Source of the DNA: Gammaproteobacteria bacterium
GTDB taxonomy: Bacteria > Pseudomonadota > Gammaproteobacteria > Arenicellales > CAJQKF01
DNA: 48,798 bases
Assembly (NCBI GenBank): GCA_030429665.1
Contig: JAUIEZ010000022.1
Coordinates: forward strand, 1 to 48,798
Reading direction: 5' to 3'
This document shows positions 15,890-26,500 of the stretch, one piece after another. Position 1 is the first letter of the stretch; each line of letters begins with the position of its first letter. Under the pieces are notes generated by a model. The model was not told where the DNA came from. It did not search any database and saw nothing but the letters and a program-made list of their open reading frames with translations. The position numbers and the translations under genes are program-made.

Positions 15890-17350
15890 CTACTCGGTCG
15901 AAGGGCGCGCCGTCGACACCCACGCCTCGAACGCGCATGACAACGCCCTGGCCGTCTCCCGCCAGGAACCGGGTGACGCCTGGCGAAAAAGCCGCGCCGT
16001 CGGATACCAGGGCGTGCGGTCGGCGTCGAGACCCCAGCGCCAGTCGGCATGGTAGCGCAGCAGCACCCAGGTCGGCAGGCCGAGCGCGCCCGCCAGGTGC
16101 GCGGGCGCCGAATCGATGGTCACCACGAGGTCCATTTGCCGTAGCAGTTCCGCCGACTGGAGGAAGGTCTCGAAATGGCGGCTGAGGTCATAACACAGCC
16201 AGCCGAGGCGGTGAGTTACGAGGTCCCGCCGGCGCGCGCCGACCTGGAAGCTGTAGCAGTTGACTTGAGGGTGTTCGAAAAGAGGCGCCAGAAGCACCAG
16301 CGGAATTGACCGGTCCGGTTTGGGCTTGCCGGCCCACACCAACCCCACCTTGAGTTGCTTGGAGTCTCCCGGCAAACGAACGCCGGGATTGTCGGGAATC
16401 CGTATATAGGGCACGTCGCCCGGGATCGCGTCGTAGTCGAGATCCAGTACCGCCGGCACGCTGGTCATCGGCAGACAGTAGTCGCACGGAAAGGTATCCA
16501 GCGACGGAGCCTTGGTGTCGTCAACGCCGTCCACGCGACGGACCAGGTCCTCGAGCGCTTCGGGACACTCCACCACGACCGTCGCCCCCAGTTTCTTGAG
16601 GTGCGAGGCGAATCGTACGAAGTGAATGGCGTCGCCGAATCGCTGCTCCCACGCGAGCAGTATCGTCTTGCCCTTCAGTGACTCGCCGTTCCAGCGCGGC
16701 CCGTAGGCCGCGGGCTGCGGTACCCGTTCGAGCGCCAGCCGCTTTTCATAATAAGCCCAGGCCTCGCGATATTTCCCTTGTTGCAAAAGCGCCACCGCTG
16801 TCCACCAATCGATTTCGCGCGCGAGCGCGGGCTCATCGTCGCCGTCGTCCAGGATCTCGTGGGCGCGGCGATAGGTGGCGATTGCCTCGTCGGGGTCGTT
16901 GTCGTCGCGAAACACGCTGCCGAGTTCGAAAGTTGCCCGCGCGTTTCGGGGCTCGAGTCGAAGGGCTTGTCGCAAGACCTGCTTCGCCTCCTCGAGACGC
17001 CCGAGTTCGCGCAGCGCGGCGCCTCGACGAATCCACCACCGGGCCTCATCGGGCGCGAGCCTCGTCGCGCGGGCGAATGCGACGTTTGCCGCGATTCTGT
17101 GGCCTGTTTGCCACAGGAAATTGCCGAGCTGGGCTTGAAGCCGCGGGTTGCCCGGATCGGCGTGCACGGCCGCGCGCAGCTTCCGAAAGGTTTCGGATGG
17201 GTTTTTCTGCGGTGACGAGCCCGGGCGGTTTCGGGATTCGCTGCGCTTCGCGGGCAATGCGTCGCCCGCGACTTCGTCGTCAGAATGCTTCGATTGTTTC
17301 AACGCCTCGACCGCCCCCTCGACTCGTGCGGAATCCAATGAGTCACACAT
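15890..17350 (-). CDS. TPR protein with GT9-like glycosyltransferase domain
   Basis: The protein has 486 residues. Residues 50-200 form about four tetratricopeptide repeats (NPRLQAQLGNFLWQTGH, RWWIRRGAALRELGRLEEA, RATFELGSVFRDDNDPDEA). The C-terminal half resembles a GT-B glycosyltransferase of the GT9 / O-GlcNAc-transferase-like group: GKTILLAWEQRFGDAIHFVR near residue 230, KVGLVWAGKPKPDRSIPL, and VVTIDSAPAHLAGALGLPTW near the C-terminus, followed by ADWRWGLD and TPWYPTARLFRQ. The D-S-A-P-A-H block is characteristic. TPR-linked transferases often modify proteins. The gene diverges from the giant tpsA gene with a 231-bp gap, so the adhesin is a candidate acceptor. That link rests only on position. 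Confidence 0.88.
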   Translation of the reverse strand: MCDSLDSARVEGAVEALKQSKHSDDEVAGDALPAKRSESRNRPGSSPQKNPSETFRKLRAAVHADPGNPRLQAQLGNFLWQTGHRIAANVAFARATRLAPDEARWWIRRGAALRELGRLEEAKQVLRQALRLEPRNARATFELGSVFRDDNDPDEAIATYRRAHEILDDGDDEPALAREIDWWTAVALLQQGKYREAWAYYEKRLALERVPQPAAYGPRWNGESLKGKTILLAWEQRFGDAIHFVRFASHLKKLGATVVVECPEALEDLVRRVDGVDDTKAPSLDTFPCDYCLPMTSVPAVLDLDYDAIPGDVPYIRIPDNPGVRLPGDSKQLKVGLVWAGKPKPDRSIPLVLLAPLFEHPQVNCYSFQVGARRRDLVTHRLGWLCYDLSRHFETFLQSAELLRQMDLVVTIDSAPAHLAGALGLPTWVLLRYHADWRWGLDADRTPWYPTARLFRQASPGSWRETARALSCAFEAWVSTARPSTE

Positions 17351-17581
17351 TACCGCTTGTTTATACTACACTCTTGACCGAGAGACGTTTTCGACAGTTC
17401 GGGGAAGCCGGGATTCGTGAATGAAATTTGATCATTCGCGGCGGCTTCCGGGGGTTCAGCGGGGGCGAAATACAAAGGGAACCGTGTTTCGCGACCTGGG
17501 TGCTGACGACGCGTTCGGCTGTATCGTCGCGACGACTGCCCGATAAAAACATGGCGGCTTCAGTGTTGCCTGGGAGTGGGG
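17351..17581. promoter_or_regulatory. Divergent intergenic region between TPR-glycosyltransferase and tpsA
   Basis: This 231-bp gap must carry the promoters for both divergent genes. A locally AT-rich patch around 17353-17375, containing a minus-strand TATAAA, could be a -10 element for the glycosyltransferase, but no good -35 lies at the right distance. On the plus strand a GGGAG-type ribosome-binding site at 17572-17576 precedes the ATGATG start. No operator was recognised. Confidence 0.3.
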
Positions 17582-20500
17582 ATGATGGGGCGTATACAAG
17601 AGGCCGTTCGCGTCGAATTTCATTGGCGCCAGGTACGCAAGAACGGACGCGAGTTGTCGGTCTGCAGGAGTCTCGCCTTCTTCACCGCGCTGAGCCTCGG
17701 GCTTTGGGGTTCGGCGATCGCCGGTCCCACCGGCGGATCCATCACCGCCGGCTCCGGCGAGATCATCAACAACGGACCGCGCACCGACATCCAGCAGGGC
17801 ACCAGGCGACTCGACATCGACTGGCAATCGTTTTCCACCCAGCCCCACGAAAGCGTCAACTTCCAGCAACCCGATCGACTCTCCACCGCGATCAACCGCG
17901 TCGTCGGCGGCGTTCCCAGCGAACTGCGCGGCGCCCTCAACGCCAACGGGCGCGTGTTCATCCTCAACGAGTCGGGCATCACGTTTTACGGCACGTCCCA
18001 GGTCAACGTCGGCGCGCTGCTTGCGACCACCGCTCGCAACGTGTTCGAGGCGCCGGAGGGTTTCCGCTTTGAAGACGGCGCCGCGGCATCGGTAATCAAT
18101 CACGGCAACATCCAGGTTTCGCCGGGCGGCTTCGCGGTACTCGTGGCGCCGCACGTGGCCAATACCGGTCTCATCCAGGCCGATCTCGGCGAGGTCGAGT
18201 TGGGCGCCGCCACCGCCTTCACCCTGGACCTTCGCGGCGACGATCTCATCCGCTACTCGGTAGCGGCCGACGCCATCGGCGTCGACAACGCCGGCACGCT
18301 GCGCGCGCGCTCCGGCAAGGTAACCGTCACCACCGGCAACGCGAACGATGCCGTCAAGGGCGTGGTCAATCTCGGCGGCATCGTCGACGCCGATTCGTTC
18401 GGCAGCGGACCCGGCGGCGTGGTGCTGGTCAAGGCCGAACGCACCAACGTGACCGGCGACGTCTCCGCCGACGGCAGCCGCGGCGGCGAAGTCCGTGTCC
18501 TCGGTGACGAGATCGCGTTGTCCGGCGGCCGGGTGAGCGCTTCGGGACCCGCCGGCGGCGGCGAGGTCCTGATCGGCGGCGACTTCCAGGGCAAGGGCGG
18601 CGTGTACACCGCGCGCAACACCTCCGTCGACGGCGCCAGCCGCGTGGCAGCGGACGCCACCGTCGACGGCGACGGCGGCCGGGTCATCGTATGGTCCGAC
18701 GGCGTCACCACGGTGCACGGCGAGATCACCGCCCGTGGCGGGCCCGCCGGCGGCGACGGCGGCTTCATCGAGACGTCGGGCAAGAAGGAACTGGTGTTCA
18801 GCCGCGCGGCCGACGCCAGCGCGCCGAACGGCGCGCCGGGCACCTGGCTGCTCGACCCGGAGAACATCGACATCGGCCGCGGCGAGGCCGACGCCATCGA
18901 GGACTCGCTCAACCAGGGCAACAACGTCTCGATCAAGACCGGCAGCGAGGGCGAGGGCGAGGGCAATATCGCCGTCAACTCCTCGATAACCAAGTCGGAG
19001 GGCGACGACGCCGCTTTGTCGATGGATGCGCACGGGCAGATCGACGTCAACGCGCCGATTACCTCGACCTCCGGCAAGCTCGACGTCAAGATGAAGGCCG
19101 GCCGCGCGGTAAACGTCAACAGTTCGATCGAGACCAACGGCGGCAACGTGTCCACGCGCCTGACCGGGGTGCCGGAAGAACCCCCGGCGGAGGAAGTGGT
19201 CGAAGTTGAACCGCAGGACCAACCGCAGGGCGAGCAGCCCGACAGCGGCGCGGAGGAAACCGCCGAAGCCGGCGGGGAAGAGGATGCCTCGACGCCGGAT
19301 CCGGTCGAGCAGGAAGTCGCGGAGGCAGCCGGCGGCGACGATGGCGAGACCGGCGAGGAAACCGGTTCCAGCGACGAATCCGGCGTGGTCGCAGACAATG
19401 GCGAGGACGCCTCGCCGGCGTCGGATGAACCGGTCGAGGACAGCATCGCCGAGGCGACGCAGGCGGCCGACTCGCAATCCGAGCCCGACCCTGAAATCAT
19501 TGCCGAGCCCGAGCTCCGTCCGTCCTTCAATCTCGACGGCGCCATCGTCACCGGCGGCGGCAGCATCGAGGTCGAGGCCGTGGACGGCGTGGCCAATCTC
19601 AACGGCGTGCTCGATGCCTCCAATCCCAACGAGGGAGAGACCGGCGGTGTCGTGACCGTGTTCGCCGACGAGATCAACGTCGGCAGCGAAGCGGTCATCG
19701 ACGTGTCCGGCGACGGCGGCGGCGGTACGGCGCTGATCGGCGGCGAACTGCAGGGCAAGGGCGATTCGCCCACGGCGACGAAAACGACGGTCGCCGACGG
19801 CGCCGTGATACGCGCCGATGCCGTCACCGAGGGCGACGGCGGCACGGTCATCGTGTGGGCGGACGAGCGCACCGAGTTTTACGGCGACATCAGCGCGCGC
19901 GGCGGCGCGAACAGTGGCGACGGCGGCTTCATCGAGGTGTCCGGCAAGCAGCAGCTTGTCTTCCGCGGCCAGGTGGACGCGCGGGCGCCGATGGGAGAGG
20001 TGGGCACGCTGTTGCTCGATCCCGAGTCGATCCGGATCGCCAACGGCGCCGCGCCGAGCGGCGACACCAACACCAACCTGACGCTCGGTACGCCGAACGT
20101 CATCGACACCAGCCTCACCAGCACCGAGACGAACGTCACCGTCTACGAGGAGGACCTGGAGAACCTCGACGCCGGCGTCGTGCTGATCGCCGGGCAGAGC
20201 GTCACCCTGGAGGACCTCGAGGACGACGACCTCGAGATGAAGCATTCGATCAAGCTGTTCGTCACCGACGACAGCGGCTCGATCGCCTTCGAGGACCTGG
20301 GAACGGGCACCGGCACCACGACCACCGGCGGGCTCGACGACGATGTCGCGGACAAGATCAGCGTGGCCACGGGCCGCGGACAGACGGGCGGCAGTCCGCC
20401 CGACGTACGCATCGTTCTCGGTGCGCACGACACCTCGACCGTCGGGTCGTCCCTGAACACCGTCACGCCGGCGGAGAACGTCGCCATCACGGTCGGCGGG

Positions 20501-23500
20501 CTCGAGGCGAGAGACACGGACACCGACGGGTCGGGCGGCACCGGCGACAGCATGGCGTCGGCCAACGTCATCCTGCGCTCGAACGGCGGCGACATCGAGG
20601 TGTACGGCGACATCTACGTGTACGCCGCCAACAACGCCCTGGTATCGGGGTCACCCGCCGCCGTGGCGGGCCTGCTCATCGACGCCACGGCGAGTTCCGA
20701 CAGCGGCGACGTGACGCTGCATCGCACCACCACCGTGCAGGCGCTCATCGACGATTCCGATGGCACCGCCGGCAGGGCGACGGCCTCGGTCGATATCGAT
20801 GCGGCGAACGTCCGCTTCGGCGACGATCTTACCGTCGATGCATCGGTGGTCGGCGTCGACAGCTCGGCAACCGCAAATGCGTATCTATACGTGACAGCCG
20901 GCGTCCACGGCACGAGCGGCGAGATCAACGTCGACGGCAACGTCCTGGTCGATGCGAATGCCAGCAACAGTTCCTCCGCGCCGGCCAACGCGCGGGCGAA
21001 AGCCGATCTGCGAAGTGCGGACGACATCGAATTCGACGGATCGCTGACCATCACGGTATACGTGGAGACCGCCGCCTCGACCGGATTCGGTTCCGCCAAC
21101 CTGTACATGCACGCCGGCAGCGGCACGGCGACGTCCGTGCATTCCGATGCCAACATCAACATCCGGGGTCCGGTGCTCGTGTCGGCGGAAGTCAAAGACT
21201 ACGTTTTGTCTAACGGTGTCGGAACCGCGTTAGCGCAGGCTTCGATTTATGCCGCGCAGAATCTGACCCTCGGTGACCCGGCTTCGGTGTCGGCGGACGC
21301 GGTGACGGTGAAAGCCGAAGCGACCCAGATATTCAACATCGGCGCCGACGCCGACGCGGACGCGCGGCTGTACCTGTACGCGGGCAGCCACAGTTCGGGC
21401 GACCTGACGGCCTATGGCCGCCTGGTAGTGGACGCCGATGCGGTCGGGGGTGCCTTTGGGGACGCCGACGCGGACGCGCGGGCGACGTTGCTGGCGGCGG
21501 ACGATATCACGCTCGATGCGGGCACGGCCGGCACGGCAATCGACGTCTCGGCGCTGGTGGACAATAGCAGTACCGTCGGCTCGGGTCGGGCGTACGCCTA
21601 CCTCTACGCCGAAGCGGGGCTGGGATCGCACATCAGTTCCACGGAGGGTGACGAGGGCGACCTGGACATCACCGGCAAGGTGAGCGTGACGGCCACGGAG
21701 CAGGGCTACCTGGAAGCCGGCGGTCCCGAGGCTGTAGCGGTGGCCTACCTGAAGGCGGGCGACGACGTGTTCATCGACGTCGGTTCGGCGTCGAACACGG
21801 CGGTCGAGGTGAGGGCGGTGTCGAACACCGCGTACTTCGACGACGTCGCGGCGCGCTCGTACCTGTACATCCACGGCGGGTTGCTGACGGATTCATCGTA
21901 TCCGGGGCACGGCAGCGCGGGTGACGTGGACATCACCGGCACGCTTCGTTCCGAAGCGGTGGTCAGCGCGTATTACGGCCTCGCCGACGCCGATGCGGAC
22001 CTGCTGGTGCTGGCGGGGGACAACCTCGAGATATCGGGGGATGTCAATGTCTTCGCCGATGCGGATGCGAATGGTAGTTCGGGCAGCGGAGACGCCACGG
22101 CGAACGCATACCTGGAGATGCGCGCGGGGACGCACGATTCGACGCGGGCGTTTCTCGAGGTCGAGGGCCAGGTCGAGGTCGTGGCGACGGCCGATACGAT
22201 CAATTCCGTTGGTGACGCGAACGCATACGCGGACGCGGTCCTCTACGCGAGCCGCGACATCACGCTGGGGACGGCCTCGGCGCTGTCGGTGGACGTGGTG
22301 ACGGTAAGAGCCGATGCGAGCGCGGGAACCTACTTTGACGCCAACGCCGACGCTGATGCGCGACTGTACCTGTACGCGGGCAGCCACAGTTCGGGCGACC
22401 TGACGGCCTATGGCCGGCTGGTGGTGGACGCCGACGCCGTTGCAGGTTATGCCGGCAATGCCCATGCGGACGCGACGGTAACGCTGCTGGCGGCGGACGA
22501 CATCACGCTGGACGCCGGCGCGTCCGGCACCGCGATCGACGTCTCCGCGCTGGTGGATAATAGCGGCTTGACCGGTTCGGGCCGGGCTTACGCCTACCTG
22601 TACGCCGAAGCGGGACTGGGATCGCACATCAGTTCGACGGAGGGCGACGAGGGCGACCTGGACATCACCGGCAAGGTGAGCGTAATGGCCGCCGAACAGG
22701 GGTTCCTGGACTCGGGCGATTCCGAGGCCGAGGCGGTGGCCTACCTGAAGGCGGGCGACGACGTCTTCATCGACGTCGGCTCGGCGTCGAACACTGCAGT
22801 CTTTGTGAAATCACTTTCGGGCGTCGCACACAGCGAGCCCGTTGCCGGGCGCTCCTACCTGTATATTCACGCCGGGTTGCTGACGGATTCATCGTATCCG
22901 GGGCACGGCAGTGCGGGTGACGTGGACATCACCGGCGCGCTTCGTTCCGAAGCGGTGGTCAGTGCGGTCTACGGCGGCGCCAACGCCGATGCGGACCTGC
23001 TGGTGCTGGCGGGGGACAACCTCGAGATATCGGGGGATGTCAATGTCTTCGCCGATGCGGATGCGAATGGTAGTTCGGGCAGCGGAGACGCTACGGCGAA
23101 CGCATACCTGGAGATGCGCGCGGGGACGCACGATTCGACGCGGGCGTTTCTCGAGGTCGAGGGCCAGGTCGAGGCCGTGGCGACGGCCGATGTGACCAAT
23201 CCCAGCGGCGATGCGGATGCTGCCGCGGACGCGGTCCTCTACGCGAGCCGCGACATCACGCTGGGGACGTCCTCGGCGCTGTCGGTGGACGTGGTGACGG
23301 TAAGAGCCGATGCGAGCGCGGGATCGGCCTTCGGCATTGACGCCAACGCCGATGCCGACGCGCGGCTGTACGTCTATGCGGGCAGCCACAGTTCAGGCGA
23401 CCTGATAGCCTACGGCCGCCTGGTGGTGGACGCCGATGCGGTGGGTGGCTACAGCGCCAACGCCTATGCCGACGCGCTGGCGACGCTGCTGGCGGCGGAT

Positions 23501-26500
23501 GACATCACGCTGGACGCGGGCACGGCCGGCACGGCGATCGACGTCTCCGCGTTGGTGGACAATAGCAGCTCCATCGGTTCGGGCCGGGCTTACGCCTACC
23601 TGTATGCCGAGGCGGGGATGGGGACGCACATCAGTTCGACGGAGGACGACGAGGGCGACCTGGACATCACCGGCAAGGTGAGCGTGGTGGCCACGGAACA
23701 GGGCTACCTGGATTCGGGCAGTCCCGAGGCCGAGGCGGTGGCGCACCTGAAGGCGGGCGACGATGTTTTCATCGACGTCGGTTCGGCGTCGAACACGGCG
23801 GTCGAGGTGCGGGCGGTGTCGAACACCGCGTACCTCGAGGGCGTCACGGCGCGCTCGTACCTGTACATTCATGGCGGGTTGCTGACGGATTCATCGTATC
23901 CGGGGCACGGCAGCGCGGGTGACGTGGACATCACCGGTACGCTTCGTTCCGAGGCCGTGGTCGCCTCGGCCTACGGCGGCGCCAATGCCGATGCGGACCT
24001 GTGGGTGCTGGCGGGCGACGACCTCGAGATATCGGGGGATGTCGATGTCCTGGCCGATGCGGATGCAAACGCGTCGGTTGCTAACGCCACGGCGGATGCG
24101 TACCTGCAGATGCGCGCGGGGACGCACGATTCGACGCGGTCGTTTATCGAGGTCGCGGGCGAGGTCGAGGTGGTGGCGACGGCGGACGCGAACAATAGTT
24201 ACGGTCGTGCGAACGCCGACGCGGACGCGGTGTTCTACGCGAGCCGCGACATCACGCTGGGGACGTCCTCGGCGCTGTCGGTGGACGTGGTGACGGTGCG
24301 GGCCGATGCGAACGCGGGAACCTACTCGGGTGGGAACGCCGACGCTGATGCGCGGCTGTACGTGTACGCGGGCAGTCACAGTTCGGGCGACCTGACGGCC
24401 TACGGCCGCCTGGTGGTGGACGCCGATGCGGTAGGTGGCTCGGGCGCCGACGCCCATGCCGATGCGCTGGCGACGCTGCTGGCGGCGGATGACATCACGC
24501 TGGACGCGGGCACGGCCGGTACGGCGATCGACGTCTCCGCCCGCGTAACGAACGATAACTCGCCAACGGCCGCGTCAGGCGCTGCAATCGCCTACCTGTA
24601 TGTCGAGGCGGGATTGCCCGCGCACATCAGTTCGACGGAGGGCGACGAGGGCGACCTCGCCATCACCGGCAGGGTGGACGTGCTCGCAAGCGAAGCGGGT
24701 TACTTCGGCCAGGCGTCGACGGAGGCCAGGGCGTCGGCCTACCTGCTGGCCGGAGACGACCTGACGATCGACGTCGGCCTGTCGTCCAACACGGCGGTGC
24801 AGGTCGAGGCCGAATCGAGATACGCCTACCAGGATGACAATGTACTGGCGCGTTCGTACCTGTACATTCACGGCGGCACGCTGACGGGCGACGAACACGG
24901 CAGCCAGGGCGACGTCGAGATTACCGGCCGTCTCCGCACGACGGCGGAGGCGACCGGCTACGGCGGCAGCGCCGATGCCGAGCTGCGAGTGCTGGCGGGC
25001 GACAACCTGACCGTATCGGGCGACGTGGACGTCCTTGCACGGGCCGATACCGACAGCAACGGTTCGGGCTCGGGCTTCGCGCGGGCGGACGCGGACCTGT
25101 ACATGCAGGCGGGCACGCACAACTCGGACGGCGATCTCGCGGTGACCGGGCAGACCGAGGTGACGGCGAATGCCGGCACCCAGTCCACTCCCAGGGGAGC
25201 GGATGCCTTTGCGGAGGCCTACTTCTACGCCGGACGCGACATCACGCTGGGGACGTCGTCGGCGCTGTCGGTGGATGTCGTTACGGTGAAGGCGAGCGCA
25301 AGCGGTGGATTCGATGGCGGTGCGACGGCCGATGCGATGATGTACGCCTACGCGGGCAGCCACAGTTCGGGCGAGTTCTCGGCGTACGGCGGTATCGTCG
25401 TCGACGCGGATGCCGTATCGGTCGCGGAAGCAGCCGCCCGCTCGCGCGCTGAAATCGTGGCCGCGAATCATGTATTCATGGACGCCGGCACCGGCGGCAC
25501 GGCCATCGAGGTCACCGCCGACGCCGACACCACCTCGACCGGTTCGGGCGTGTCATATGCCGGCGTGGTGGCATCGGCCGACCTGGTGGTGCGCGCCGGG
25601 ATTCACGGATCGGGTTCCTCGGCATCGGGAGACATCACCATCGAGGGAGACGTACTGGCGACGGCGCGCGCCCTGTCGCCGCGCAACAATGCGTCCGCTC
25701 GCGCGTACATCGAACTCGATGCCGTGGATTCCCACGTCGGCGGCGATGACGACTTGCTCGTGATCGGGGACATCGTGGCGTATGCCGCCGGACTGAGCGG
25801 CACCGACTCGACCGATTCGCTCAACGTCGATGCCGAGGTCGTGCTCAAGGCCGGCGACGACATCATCATCATCGGCCAGCCGCCGTTCGCGTCGGCGGCG
25901 CTCGCGGGCAGCCCGGACGTCGTGCGGCGAAGCTGCAACCAGATGAGCGACTGCAGCGACACGGCATCGACGGCCGGTCCGGTCGGCAGCGAGTCGGTCA
26001 ACTTCGCTGCCTCGCTGGACTTCGAGTTCCACGACGAGTTGCTGCTCAATCCCGAGGACTTGCCGATCAACGAGCTCGCGGTCTCGTACGGCGGAACGAC
26101 GACGCCTGATACCCCCGTCCCGACACCCGGTGTCGTGTCTGGTGGTCCCGGAATCGTTACGCCGCCAGGTCCGCCGGTCATTCCGCCGGGCACGCCGGTC
26201 GACGGCGCGCTGTCGGTGCTCGAACGCAGCGTCGTGTCCTGGCTGGTCTCCATCCAGCAGTCGCCGGATTTCCTGGAGACGCTGCCGCCGGTGATCGCCG
26301 ATGGCTTCAGGGTCGAGGACGGCGAGGTGATCTTCGCCACGTCGTTCGTCGACTTCTTCAACTCGGCGTACTGGGCCGGCCTGTGCAATTGGGTCGAGTG
26401 CGACCTCGAGGATATTCTGCAAGCCCTCGAGGACGCCGACGGTGAATCGACGGGGGGACAGGCTCGTCAAGCCGACGACGCAGATCCTCCGCCCGATTCG

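Noticed and set aside
17456-20428. 990-codon open frame on the minus strand opposite tpsA
   Set aside because: It is antisense to the signal peptide and secretion domain of tpsA. Its translation is Arg/Asp/Val/Gly-rich with no domain, and long antisense frames are expected opposite GC-rich coding DNA with a G/C third-base bias.
21391-25370. Regular long repeats considered as a CRISPR array or mobile-element array
   Set aside because: Spacing is about 1 kb and always a multiple of three, the repeats are inside one open frame, and there are no short palindromic repeats or cas genes.
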